Source: Desulfovibrionaceae bacterium
Lineage (GTDB): Bacteria; Desulfobacterota; Desulfovibrionia; Desulfovibrionales; Desulfovibrionaceae
Length of the DNA: 54,413 nucleotides
Assembly: GCA_031082225.1 (NCBI GenBank)
Contig: JAVHLG010000024.1
Coordinates: 1-54,413, forward strand
Reading direction: 5' to 3'
Position numbers and translations under genes: made by a program. Shown here piece by piece: positions 36,413-44,701 of the stretch; within the stretch, counting starts at the first letter, position 1, and each line of letters starts with the position of its first letter. The notes beneath the pieces are model-generated. The model searched no databases. It was not told the origin of the DNA and saw only the letters and a program-made list of their open reading frames with translations.

Positions 36413-37582
36413 ATGACCACGCCCCGCCGGGCACAATTCGTATGGATCGCCGTCGCCGTCTGTGTCCTTTTCAGCCAGAACACGCCCTGCGCCGCCCCCC
36501 TTGTCGGCGGGTACTGGGAAAACTGGAACCCGCCCCTTGATCCCGGAAGCGGCACGGCCGCTGACCCGTCATATTATGCCAACGATCTTGAGCACTTCAA
36601 CTCTGTCTACTACAGCTTCCTGACCCTGGCCCAGACCCCCAACCCCGACAACCCGCCCGTGGCCCACTGGGATGGCCAGGCCATCTACGAGAGCATGACC
36701 GCGGCCGACGTGATCACCGTCATGACCGTGACCGATCCCGCCTGGGCCAACCCGTACGAGTGGCAGCGGGTGAAGATCCAGGCCCTCATCGACGCCTGCC
36801 ACGCCCAGGGCAAAAAGTTCATCTGGGCCGTCGGCGGCTGGTCCGACCTGACCCTGACCGTCACGGACGAGCAGATACCGGCCCTGGTGGACTACCTCGT
36901 CCGGCTTCTTCAACTCTCGGGCGACGGCGTGGACTTTGACTGGGAACACCTCAGCACCGCCCCGGACCCTGATGTCAAAAACCAGCAACGCCGCGTCCTG
37001 GGCAAGATCTTTGCGGCCCTGCGGTCGGCCCTCGACGCCGCAGGCCTGTCCCACCGGCAGATCGGCTACACCACGCGCTTCAACGCCTTTTGGGACGACG
37101 CCACGCGACCGGAAGGCGTTACGGCATTCGAAAGCGACGGCGAGGGCATTGCGGTGGCCGACGCCGCCACCGCCGCCGGGTCGCCCCTGGCCGACTGCCT
37201 GAACTGGATCAACATCATGATGTACGACGTCCCGCCCACGGCCCTGGGCGCGCCGCCAACCGGATTCACCCTGTCCACCTACCAGATGGTGCTCGACGCC
37301 TTTGCCCGGCACGTGCCGAAAAATCTGGTGGTCATGGGGTTCGAACCCGGGGGGCAGGCGGCAGGCGGCGTGTGGGAGGGCATGGCCGTGGACAGGCAGG
37401 CCATCGACTTCGTCCTGGCCCAGAAATATCGCGGGATCATGTTCTGGGCCATCAACCAGCCCGCGCTGCCGCCCTCGGTCGAGGTCACGGGCCTAAACGC
37501 CCGGGAACTGGCCAGGTATGCGCTTGAGACCTGGGCCAAGACCGTGGCCCTGCCGTACCTGCTGCTTCTGGGGGCCGACTGA
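36413..37582 (+). CDS. Secreted glycoside hydrolase family 18 protein (chitinase-like)
   Basis: 389 residues with a signal peptide (about 1-27, core FVWIAVAVCVLFS). The GH18 hallmark DxxDxDxE is intact as DGVDFDWE (171-178), with E178 the proton donor; the second motif FIWAVGGWS (137-145) and a late WAINQPA strand complete the barrel. Substrates could be chitin-like polymers, N-glycans or peptidoglycan-related sugars. No chitin-binding module or partner gene is attached. ATG 36413 follows GAGGAGG. An unusual gene for a sulfate reducer and a candidate for transfer. Confidence 0.88.
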   Translation: MTTPRRAQFVWIAVAVCVLFSQNTPCAAPLVGGYWENWNPPLDPGSGTAADPSYYANDLEHFNSVYYSFLTLAQTPNPDNPPVAHWDGQAIYESMTAADVITVMTVTDPAWANPYEWQRVKIQALIDACHAQGKKFIWAVGGWSDLTLTVTDEQIPALVDYLVRLLQLSGDGVDFDWEHLSTAPDPDVKNQQRRVLGKIFAALRSALDAAGLSHRQIGYTTRFNAFWDDATRPEGVTAFESDGEGIAVADAATAAGSPLADCLNWINIMMYDVPPTALGAPPTGFTLSTYQMVLDAFARHVPKNLVVMGFEPGGQAAGGVWEGMAVDRQAIDFVLAQKYRGIMFWAINQPALPPSVEVTGLNARELARYALETWAKTVALPYLLLLGAD

Positions 37583-37593
37583 CTACGGCCATG

Positions 37594-37620
37594 CGGGCTA
37601 TGGGCGGCCCCCATAGCCCG
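37594..37620 (+). terminator. Hairpin after the GH18 gene
   Basis: CGGGCTATGGG and CCCATAGCCCG form a perfect 11-base stem with a five-base loop, 11 bases after the stop. It lacks a T run but is a good candidate for transcript end or protection. Confidence 0.5.
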
Positions 37621-37756
37621 GGCACGGCGGATTCCACATGGGCCTTCACGCGCAAGCCCCAGGCAGGCCTTCTTCCTGTCGCCGCCCTTGCCCCTGTCTC
37701 TCGCGTCGACTTCATGGCAAAGACCGGCCTCAGGAACGATGGCGCCTGAAAAGACC

Positions 37757-38200
37757 CTAGAACCAGGGCTTGTGGCCGTCGACGTAGACGCGCCGGAACT
37801 CCTCATCGGACTTGCTGATGTACATGAAGCATTCCACCAGCGAAATAAGCCCGATGATCATGGACGGGATTCCGAACAGGACAAACCCGAGCAAAAAGAC
37901 GAGAAGCATGATCACGCCCTGCTTCTTGTAGCCCAGGTAGAACTTGTGGATCCCGAATCCGCCGAGAAAAAAGGCCAGAAGCGCGGCGATGACCTTGTTC
38001 GGCCCGGCGTTCGTTCCGGAGGCCAGGAAATAAATCTCGGACGCCGCGCCATCCTTGCCGACAAAATCCACCTCGGCCCCGGCCACGGGCGAGGCCCCTG
38101 CCTTCCACTCCGCCAGGGTGAAGGGATATCTGTTGCCGTCATCCCCGGAAATGATGCCCGATTTCGCGGAACCATCCCAACTGAGCACGCGTCCTTTCAT
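37757..38200 (-). CDS. Cold-shock-like domain fused to TM2 membrane domain
   Basis: 147 residues from ATG 38200 (GAGGAG seven bases upstream). Residues 1-60 read like a cold-shock/OB barrel (MKGRVLSWDGSAKSGIISGDDG, then YPFTL). From about residue 70 a TM2 domain follows with two hydrophobic helices and the hallmark GGFGIHKFYLGYKKQG, and a short cytoplasmic tail. TM2 proteins often accompany signalling parts; here an RNA/ssDNA-binding-like domain is tethered to the membrane. Function not known. It is placed downstream of mqnE in the same direction. Confidence 0.8.
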   Translation of the reverse strand: MKGRVLSWDGSAKSGIISGDDGNRYPFTLAEWKAGASPVAGAEVDFVGKDGAASEIYFLASGTNAGPNKVIAALLAFFLGGFGIHKFYLGYKKQGVIMLLVFLLGFVLFGIPSMIIGLISLVECFMYISKSDEEFRRVYVDGHKPWF

Positions 38201-38283
38201 TGCCGTCTCCTCGGGTTTTGCGAAAACTGTTTCGGTTCGCCACAGGCGTCGCCTTGGGCACGCAAAGTGATCCGCAACGGCCC

Positions 38284-39366
38284 TCAATCCCCGGCCACGG
38301 GCGCAAACCGGGCGTCGCGCTCAACCGGCGTGAACCCGGCCATGACGATGGCCTGGCGCAACTGGGCCTCCGTGAGCCCCTTGGGGGTGTCGGCCCCGGC
38401 GGCATGCCCCACCCGCTCCTCCACCAGGGTGCCGTCGAAGTCGTCGGCCCCGGCCCACAGGGCCATCTGGGCGGCCTTGATCCCGGCCATGACCCAGTAG
38501 GCCTTCAAATGCGGGATGTTGTCCAGGTAGAGCCGGGAGATGGCCATGGTGCGCAGATAGTCGGCCCCGCCCGGCCCCCGGGCCGACAGGGCGTTGTTGC
38601 CCGGCTGGTAGGGCAGCGGAATAAAGCACAAAAAACCGCCGGTCTTGTCCTGCAACGTGCGCAGGGCGTCCAGGTGGTCGATGCGGTCCGCGAAGGTCTC
38701 GATGTGCCCGAAGAGCATGGTGGCGTTGGTGTTCATGCCCAGGCCGTGGGCCGTCTCGTGGACCGACAGCCAGCGCTCGCCGGAGATTTTTTCGGGGCAC
38801 AGTTTGGCCCGCAGCGCCGGGGAGAACACCTCGGCCCCGCCCCCGGGCAGCATGAGCAGTCCGGCCTGCATCAGGGCGGTGAGGATGTCCGCCTCAGGAC
38901 GGCCCTCCACATCGGCCAGATGCGCCACCTCCACGGCGGTGAAGGCCTTGATCCCGGCCTCGGGACGCTCCTCGGACACGGCCTGCAAAAGCTCCACGTA
39001 ATACGAAAAGGGCAGCTTGGGATTTAAGCCCCCCACGATGTGCGTCTCGCGCACGGTCTGATCGCGTTTGGCGCGGACCATGGCCCGTATCTCGTCCACG
39101 CTGTGGGTCACGGCGTCCGGACTGCCCGGGCGCTTGCCGAAGGCGCAGAACCGGCAGGCGTTGACGCATTCGTTGGTGAAGTTGATGTGCTGGTTGAAGA
39201 CGTAGTAGGCGGACCGGCCGTGGCGGCGCAGGCGGTCGGCCATGGCTGCGGCGCACAGGTCGTGCAGCCCGGCCTGATCGGCCAGGATCAGGGCCTCGTC
39301 GCGGGTCAGCCTGCGTCCGGGAAGCTCGTCAAGGATGCGGCGCGCGGCCGCTGTGGTTTCGTGCAT
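38284..39366 (-). CDS. mqnE: Aminodeoxyfutalosine synthase
   Basis: 360 residues from ATG 39366. Radical-SAM cluster CxxxCxxC is ECVNACRFCAF (C67, C71, C74), with HIVGGLNPKLPFSYYVELL and LLMLPGGGAEVFSPALRAK, then NATMLFGHIET and GFLCFIPLPYQPGN, as in MqnE rather than MqnC. It joins chorismate-derived 3-enolpyruvylbenzoate and SAM to start the futalosine route. The mqnB-mqnD operon lies 25 kb away in this window; mqnA and mqnC were not found here. No clear Shine-Dalgarno precedes the ATG. Confidence 0.9.
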   Translation of the reverse strand: MHETTAAARRILDELPGRRLTRDEALILADQAGLHDLCAAAMADRLRRHGRSAYYVFNQHINFTNECVNACRFCAFGKRPGSPDAVTHSVDEIRAMVRAKRDQTVRETHIVGGLNPKLPFSYYVELLQAVSEERPEAGIKAFTAVEVAHLADVEGRPEADILTALMQAGLLMLPGGGAEVFSPALRAKLCPEKISGERWLSVHETAHGLGMNTNATMLFGHIETFADRIDHLDALRTLQDKTGGFLCFIPLPYQPGNNALSARGPGGADYLRTMAISRLYLDNIPHLKAYWVMAGIKAAQMALWAGADDFDGTLVEERVGHAAGADTPKGLTEAQLRQAIVMAGFTPVERDARFAPVAGD

Positions 39367-39525
39367 GGCGTTGCAATTCGCTGTTTGGCGGGTTACTGAT
39401 TGATGCCGTGCGGTGCGGCATAGCTTTTTTTCCGACGCCGCGCCAGTCCCGGGCCGCACCCGGGCGTCCAACCCATGTGCGCCGCCATTGCCGTCACGGC
39501 AAAAAAGGGGAGGATCGTGAGGGAT

Positions 39526-40107
39526 ATGCCCGTCCGAAAAACCATGCCTTCTCCGGATGCGGCCCTGGCGGCATGCCTGATCCTTCTCGCCGCCCTCCTG
39601 GCCGCATCTGCCCCGGCCTTCGCAGCGGCGGCATCCGGCTCGGACCCCATCGCCTCCCTGCAGCAGTTCTTCAAGGGCCAGGAGGGGAAAAGCTCGGCTC
39701 CGGCCATCGACTTCGAGGTGGTGGGAGGATTCGCCGACATCGCCACCGGGTCCACGGACAGCTCCGGCCGCTACTTCCTGGCCGCCAGCCACATCACCCG
39801 CCTCACCGGCGACATCTACCGCCTGGACATGGCCTTTTCCAAAAAGCTGGAACAGGACATCATGGATTTTTCCCCGGCCTATTATTTCACCGAAAACCGC
39901 AGCTATTACTTCTGGTACAACAACGGCGACCGCATCGTCATCAAGATCGGCGCCTCCCAGGCCACCATCCCCGTGGCCCGCAAGGAAATCACCCGCGTGG
40001 ACATCCAGTCCATGGACACCTACAGCGTGGATCGGCAGAAACTCTTCAAGGATCTGACCTTTGTCGACGGCAATACGGCCATCAGCCTTCAGATACGGTT
40101 CAAATGA
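39526..40107 (+). CDS. Secreted hypothetical protein
   Basis: 193 residues from ATG 39526 (GAGG five bases upstream; GTG 39517 is an alternative). A signal peptide with a hydrophobic core LAACLILLAALLAASAPAFA is cut near AAAASG. The mature part has no recognised domain, with alternating strands such as FLAASHITRLTGDIYRLDM, YYFWYNNGDRIVIKIG and TFVDGNTAISLQIRF that suggest a beta-sandwich. It is divergent from mqnE and upstream of the PilZ gene. Confidence 0.65.
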   Translation: MPVRKTMPSPDAALAACLILLAALLAASAPAFAAAASGSDPIASLQQFFKGQEGKSSAPAIDFEVVGGFADIATGSTDSSGRYFLAASHITRLTGDIYRLDMAFSKKLEQDIMDFSPAYYFTENRSYYFWYNNGDRIVIKIGASQATIPVARKEITRVDIQSMDTYSVDRQKLFKDLTFVDGNTAISLQIRFK

Positions 40108-40338
40108 CGCGCACTGTATCCCCTCCCTCCCTGCCCCGGGACGTTCTTCCCAGGGAACATATCGCCCCAACCGCGCCAGAGGGGTCTGGCCGGTCGCGGG
40201 GGCAGGGAAAAAAGACGCCGGTTTGGCGACGTTTTCACGGCATTTTTCCGCAACATGCCGCAGTGTCCTCCAAAACCGGTATGGGCTTCCACAGTGTCTT
40301 TTTGTTGGAAACCTTGCGGCACGAGGCAGGCTCACCCC

Positions 40339-41241
40339 ATGTTACGACGCTTCATTGCTCTTTTCCGCCCCAGGCGCACATGCTCAGACACCCGGCATCT
40401 CCTTGAGGAAGCCGCCGCGCAACGGGCCGTCTTCCGTATCGCGGTAGGCGAAGGATCGGGAGACCGGCACTATTTCATCGCCGCCGAGATCACCCCGGAC
40501 GGTCTCGAACTGGAACCCAGGGGGCTGAGTCTGGCCAAGCTCCTGCACTGGAAGGGCCAAAGCTACTCCTTCCGGTTCATCCTGTGTTCCCGCGACAGCG
40601 GCCGCACCCGGCTCTTCGAATTCACCTCCCGGGTGTTGTCCGTCGTCCCCCGCCAGGAGCGCCTGGTCCTCTCCCTGCCAAGCGCCGTCACCCCCCTGGA
40701 ACGCCGCCAGAACGTGCGCATCACCCTGCAGATGCGCCACATGCCCCGCCTGGGCCTGTGGCCGGTGATCGGCGGCGGCGGCAAGGCCGCGCCCCGCATC
40801 ATGTCCCGGCCCATCCTGGACATCTCCCCCTCCCACTCCAGCATCGGCCAGACCCTCCGCAACCTGTCCAGCGGCGGCATGCGCCTGTCCCTGAGCAAAT
40901 CCGAATTCTCCAGCAACGAGGTCCACCTGGAGCCGGGCAAACGCCTGCTTCTGGAACTGAACTTCGCGGGCAAAGCCTTCGACACCCGGCATCTGTTCCG
41001 GGTCATCTCCTGCGTGCGCAACGTGATGCCCGGCCAGGGCGGCCGGGTGGAGGTCGGGGTGCAGTTTCTGGCGGTGCACCAGGCCGGGAAAAAACCGGCC
41101 TGGAAAAACGTGGAGCATGGCGGCGTGGACGCCATCGGCCGTCTGGTGCACCAGTTCCAGGTGGAATACTACAAGGAAATAAAAAACCGCCTGGACCGGA
41201 TGCCCGCCCAGGAACCGCAAAAAATGCCCAAGGCCTCATAG
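40339..41241 (+). CDS. PilZ-domain protein (YcgR-like)
   Basis: 300 residues from ATG 40339. The C-terminal PilZ part has the c-di-GMP binding motifs RRQNVRI-like (LERRQNVRITLQM, near residue 120) and NLSSGGMRLSL (near 178), in the correct order. The N-terminal 110 residues (FRIAVGEGSGDRHYFIAAEI, then FEFTSRVLSVVPR) match the YcgR-N/flagellar brake fold. Motility or envelope control by c-di-GMP is likely; the effector partner is not visible. It follows a secreted protein by 231 bases. Confidence 0.82.
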   Translation: MLRRFIALFRPRRTCSDTRHLLEEAAAQRAVFRIAVGEGSGDRHYFIAAEITPDGLELEPRGLSLAKLLHWKGQSYSFRFILCSRDSGRTRLFEFTSRVLSVVPRQERLVLSLPSAVTPLERRQNVRITLQMRHMPRLGLWPVIGGGGKAAPRIMSRPILDISPSHSSIGQTLRNLSSGGMRLSLSKSEFSSNEVHLEPGKRLLLELNFAGKAFDTRHLFRVISCVRNVMPGQGGRVEVGVQFLAVHQAGKKPAWKNVEHGGVDAIGRLVHQFQVEYYKEIKNRLDRMPAQEPQKMPKAS

Positions 41242-41427
41242 GGTGGGGTTCACAGGCGACATGACGCAACACCAGCCCACGGCCCGGACCATGCGGCGGG
41301 ACTGCCCTGGGGGGCGTCCGCCGGGACCGCGCGACCCGGCCAGGCCTCCGTCACGGCGTCTGTAGTACTCGTCTGCGCCACAGCCCGCCAAGCGGCGTCT
41401 GCGCCACGGCCCGCCCGGCGGCGCGAA

Positions 41428-41799
41428 TCAGCGTTTTCGCCGCCAGGCCAAAAGGGCCGCCACCCCCGTCAGGGGGTACAGGGGCCAATAGACCCCGGCG
41501 GCAAGGGACCAGACCGCCGCCCCGCAAAGGACCAGGGCCAGGCCCCAGACAAAGGCCATCTCCCCCCACACCGAGGGCCGCCTGCCTCCGGCAGGCGACA
41601 GGAACACGCCCGGATCGCGCCCCGGGCCAAAGGACGACGCAGGGCCTGTCGCGCCGCGTCCACGGTCCTTTGTCGCGGCGTCCCCGGCAACGTCGCCGCC
41701 CGTGGCCTCCTCCCGCTCACGGGACTGCAGCTTGTGGCCGCAGTCGGCGCACAACCTGTTCCCGTCGTCGTTTTCCGCACCGCATCTGTTGCAGATCAT
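41428..41799 (-). CDS. Zinc-ribbon membrane protein
   Basis: 123 residues from ATG 41799. An N-terminal zinc ribbon (MICNRCGAENDDGNRLCADCG: two CxxC pairs) is followed by a charged linker and two hydrophobic helices (about 78-97 and 102-116) ending in WRRKR. The fold resembles zinc-ribbon-tethered membrane proteins of unknown role. It is divergent from the ferredoxin gene. Confidence 0.6.
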   Translation of the reverse strand: MICNRCGAENDDGNRLCADCGHKLQSREREEATGGDVAGDAATKDRGRGATGPASSFGPGRDPGVFLSPAGGRRPSVWGEMAFVWGLALVLCGAAVWSLAAGVYWPLYPLTGVAALLAWRRKR

Positions 41800-41838
41800 G
41801 ATGTATCCCGCAGACCATCCCCCGCCCGCCGCCGGGCA

Positions 41839-41866
41839 TTGACTTTTCCCAGGCCGGGCATAGCCT
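41839..41866 (+). promoter_or_regulatory. Candidate promoter of the ferredoxin gene
   Basis: TTGACT (41839-41844), a 16-base spacer and TAGCCT (41861-41866) lie 84 bases before the ferredoxin start. Confidence 0.4.
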
Positions 41867-41950
41867 TTCGGATCAGGATGCGATAGTCCGGCGACGGCCT
41901 TTTTTGGCCGCAACCGCCCCCGTCCCCACGAAAGCCCCACGAGGAGATCC

Positions 41951-42154
41951 ATGTCCACGACCTGCCCCATGCGAAGCGTTTCGGTCAATCCCGTGTGTTG
42001 CAACGGCTGCGGCGCGTGCGCCGAGATGGCCCCGGAGATCTTCCGGATGGACCCCCTGACCGAAAAACCCGTGGTCGTCTGCGACGACTGCCCCGAGGAA
42101 GACGCCCTGCGAGCCCAGGCCTACTGCCCCCACGACTGTATCGAGGTGGATTGA
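41951..42154 (+). CDS. Ferredoxin, single [4Fe-4S] type
   Basis: 67 residues. CCNGCGACAEMAPEIF gives ligands C17, C20, C23 and the distant YCPHDC supplies the fourth (C59). An extra CDDC pair (C44, C47) lies between and might form a disulfide or a second site. GAGGAG lies four bases before the ATG. Electron carrier of low potential; its partner enzyme is not nearby. Confidence 0.88.
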   Translation: MSTTCPMRSVSVNPVCCNGCGACAEMAPEIFRMDPLTEKPVVVCDDCPEEDALRAQAYCPHDCIEVD

Positions 42155-42239
42155 GCCCGGCGCGGCGGCCTTGTCCCGAAAAAACCGGCGGGGGCGGGCG
42201 CGGGATGACGTCGCTCAGCCACGCTCGGGCCGACGGCCG

Positions 42240-43508
42240 CTACCCCTCCAGAAGCAGGCGGACCAGTTCGTCCAGGGTGGCCACGAGCTGGCCGCAGGCC
42301 CCGCCCACCCCCGGCGGCGGGCCGAACAGGTCGTGGCGTTCCTTGGCCAGGGCCGTCTCGGGCACGGCCTCGCTGTCGAAGCGGGACAGGGTGGCGGCCA
42401 GCCGCTCGGAGAGGAAATAGTCCGTGACCCCGTCGTGAAAGCGGCGCATGCCCGCCGCAAACCGCCCTCCGTGCTCCTGCCAGAAGGCCTCGGCCGGGGC
42501 CGTGGGCGGGCATGCGGCGGCCTGGTGGGCCATGGCCCGCAGGTTGCTGACAGCGAATCCCGGGGTTCCCGGCCGCCAGCCCAGAAGCCACGGACTGCGG
42601 TGAAAAAGCAGGCGGTGGGCGATGCCCAGGTCGATGACCGCATCCAGCAGACGCGTGGCCCGCTCCAGGCCGTCGTCCCCGAACCGGCGCGGCGCGGCGG
42701 CCGGATTCCAGGCGGGCACGGCCGCAGGCGGCGCGTCCGGAGGGGGCGCTCCGGTCAAGACGGCCAGAATGTGCGCAAGCCAGGCGTTGGCCTCAGGTGA
42801 ATCCGGGGTCTCCAGATGGGCGTGGGACAACACGACCATGCCCCGGCCGAAACGCCCGGCCAGGATGCATGGCCCGGCCCCCAGAAATTCCGGGCCGAAC
42901 CCGATCCCGAACCGCTCCCGCCAGGACTCCAGGGTGGCGGCGGGAAGCCCGGCCACGTCCAGGTCGGCCAGCATGAAATCCGGCCCGGGCCCGTCGTAGG
43001 CCGCCAGGATCCCGCCCTGGTCCGCCGCCGCCAGGGGCGGCGCGAACCGGGCCGGCCACCAGACCGGCGCCAGGGGCCGCTCGGGCAGCCAGGACGGGAC
43101 CAGGGGCGAATCCCGATCCGGGACCACCCCCACATGGCCGCTAATGAAGTGTTTGAGCCGGTTTTTGAATCCCGCCCGCCGCCAGGGACACAGGGACAGG
43201 CCTTCGGGATCGGACAGGGCCAGCCCCGCGCCGCCGCAGATGCCCAGGTAGGAACCGCCTGCGGCCACGAAGCGGCGCACGGCGTCCACGCCGCCAGGGC
43301 CCAGGGCCGAAAGTTTTTTTTTGGCGAAGCCGCCGGGAACGGCCAGAAGCCGGGGCGGCGCGTCGCCGTCCAGCAGGCGCGGCACGTCCCGGCCGCGCAC
43401 CAGCACGAAGGGCAGCCCGAAAAACGACAGGGCGCGGTGCAAAAGGAGCCCCCAGAGGTGGGAATGGTCCCACAACAGGGCGATGGTCGCGGCGGGGCGG
43501 GCGGTCAT
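42240..43508 (-). CDS. BPL-N (class I GATase-like) domain protein
   Basis: 422 residues from ATG 43508 (a TTG two codons earlier is unlikely). The first 250 residues match the biotin-protein-ligase N-terminal-like amidotransferase fold: LLAVPGGFAKKKLSALG, then LGICGGAGLAL with the nucleophile-like cysteine, and VLSHAHLETPDS. There is no biotin ligase domain, and the C-terminal 170 residues (AFWQEHGGRFAAGMRRFHDGV and a Leu-rich end) are helical and unrecognised. Enzyme activity is unknown. Confidence 0.75.
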   Translation of the reverse strand: MTARPAATIALLWDHSHLWGLLLHRALSFFGLPFVLVRGRDVPRLLDGDAPPRLLAVPGGFAKKKLSALGPGGVDAVRRFVAAGGSYLGICGGAGLALSDPEGLSLCPWRRAGFKNRLKHFISGHVGVVPDRDSPLVPSWLPERPLAPVWWPARFAPPLAAADQGGILAAYDGPGPDFMLADLDVAGLPAATLESWRERFGIGFGPEFLGAGPCILAGRFGRGMVVLSHAHLETPDSPEANAWLAHILAVLTGAPPPDAPPAAVPAWNPAAAPRRFGDDGLERATRLLDAVIDLGIAHRLLFHRSPWLLGWRPGTPGFAVSNLRAMAHQAAACPPTAPAEAFWQEHGGRFAAGMRRFHDGVTDYFLSERLAATLSRFDSEAVPETALAKERHDLFGPPPGVGGACGQLVATLDELVRLLLEG

Positions 43509-43825
43509 GCCCAAAGGCTACCAGGGGGCCGCCGGGGAGGCAAGGAGCGCGCCGCGGCTCCCTTGGCCCCCAGGTGATCGGTCAATTCGCGTGCAGCCTC
43601 AATCGCTCATCTTCATGCGTCATTGACTGACGACCGTGGGGTCGTGGCGTCCGATCCCGCGTCGGCCGACGGGTCGCCGCCGTGCGGCATGGCCCATCGG
43701 CCAGGACGTCCAGGCCGGAAAGCCCGCCCGATTCCCCTTGCCACTGCGTGTTTTCGACGTTATAGGGAGGAAATACAGCAACCCTGACGTGCAACCTCGA
43801 TGCGAAGGAAGAAGGAGTTTTTGAC
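43509..43825. other. Gene-free stretch before the BI-1 family gene
   Basis: Over 300 bases without a gene. It contains several GC-rich inverted repeats (e.g. GACGACCGTGGGGTCGTGGCGTC at 43627-43650) and the promoter listed next. No further gene is supported. Confidence 0.45.
43738..43766 (+). promoter_or_regulatory. Sigma70-type promoter of the BI-1 family gene
   Basis: TTGCCA (43738-43743), a 17-base spacer and TATAGG (43761-43766) are 59 bases before the ATG of the downstream gene. Confidence 0.6.
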
Positions 43826-44536
43826 ATGAACCAACCGTATCGCACCATGGAATCGACCCGCGCCCGGGCCGAGGTCGTCAATGCCTTCATGCGCGGCGTG
43901 TACGCCTGGATGTGCATGGGCCTTGGCGTCACCGCCGTGGCCGCGCTTTTTACCATAAGCACCCCGGCCGTGGCCCAGGTGGTGCTCGGCAACCAGATCG
44001 TGTTCTTCGGGCTGATCATCGCCGAACTGGCCCTGGTGGTGGGCTTAAGCGCCGCCATAAACCGGCTTTCCAGCGGCGCGGCCAGCGGCCTTTTCCTGCT
44101 CTACAGCGCGCTCAACGGCCTGACCCTGTCGGCCATCTTCCTGGCCTACAGCCAGACGGCCATCTTCAACGCCTTCGTGGTCAGCGCGGGCATGTTCGGG
44201 GCCATGAGCGTCTACGGCCTTATCACCAAGAAGGATCTCACCTCCTGGGGCAGTTTCCTGTTCATGGGCCTTATCGGCATCATCATCGCCTCGGTGGTGA
44301 ACATCTTCACCAAGAGCGCGGCCATGGACTTCGTCATCTCCTGCGTGGGCGTGCTGGTCTTTCTGGGGCTGACCGCCTACGACACCCAGAAGCTGCGGGT
44401 CATGGGCGAGACCGCCCCGGCAGGCGACACCACGGCCATTCGCCGGGGAACCATCCTCGGGGCCCTGACCCTGTACCTGGACTTCATCAACCTCTTCCTT
44501 ATGATGCTGCGGCTTTTTGGCTCCAGCCGCGACTAG
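43826..44536 (+). CDS. Bax inhibitor-1/YccA family membrane protein
   Basis: 236 residues with seven predicted membrane helices starting near residue 24. FMRGVYAWMCMGLGVTAVAALF, then SALNGLTLSAIFLAY, and the late AYDTQKLRVMGE and TLYLDFINLFLMMLRLFG follow the BI-1 family signature. Members act as pH-sensitive calcium leak channels or as YccA-like modulators of FtsH protease. AAGGAG lies eight bases before the ATG. Its TAG stop overlaps copy B of a dispersed repeat. Confidence 0.94.
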   Translation: MNQPYRTMESTRARAEVVNAFMRGVYAWMCMGLGVTAVAALFTISTPAVAQVVLGNQIVFFGLIIAELALVVGLSAAINRLSSGAASGLFLLYSALNGLTLSAIFLAYSQTAIFNAFVVSAGMFGAMSVYGLITKKDLTSWGSFLFMGLIGIIIASVVNIFTKSAAMDFVISCVGVLVFLGLTAYDTQKLRVMGETAPAGDTTAIRRGTILGALTLYLDFINLFLMMLRLFGSSRD

Positions 44537-44637
44537 TGCGGCGTTCACAAAAAGACATGTATTTTTTGTAAATATAAATCATACATTCAAGATGTTGGTG
44601 CTTGCTCATCCATAACGAAAAGTACCGAACGCAACAC
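44536..44637. repeat. Dispersed MITE-like repeat, copy B
   Basis: 102 bases, about three-quarters identical to 11969-12072. The ends GTGCGGCGTTC and GAACGCAACAC are imperfect inverted repeats. It starts on the TAG stop of the BI-1 family gene, exactly as copy A starts on the stop of its gene, and the first 19 bases of the two copies are nearly identical. Confidence 0.75.
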
Positions 44638-44701
44638 AAGCCGACACCCAAGGATCGTCCGCCGGGGGGCATGGCCAACGCCCCCCGGCCCTTTTCCAAC
44701 C

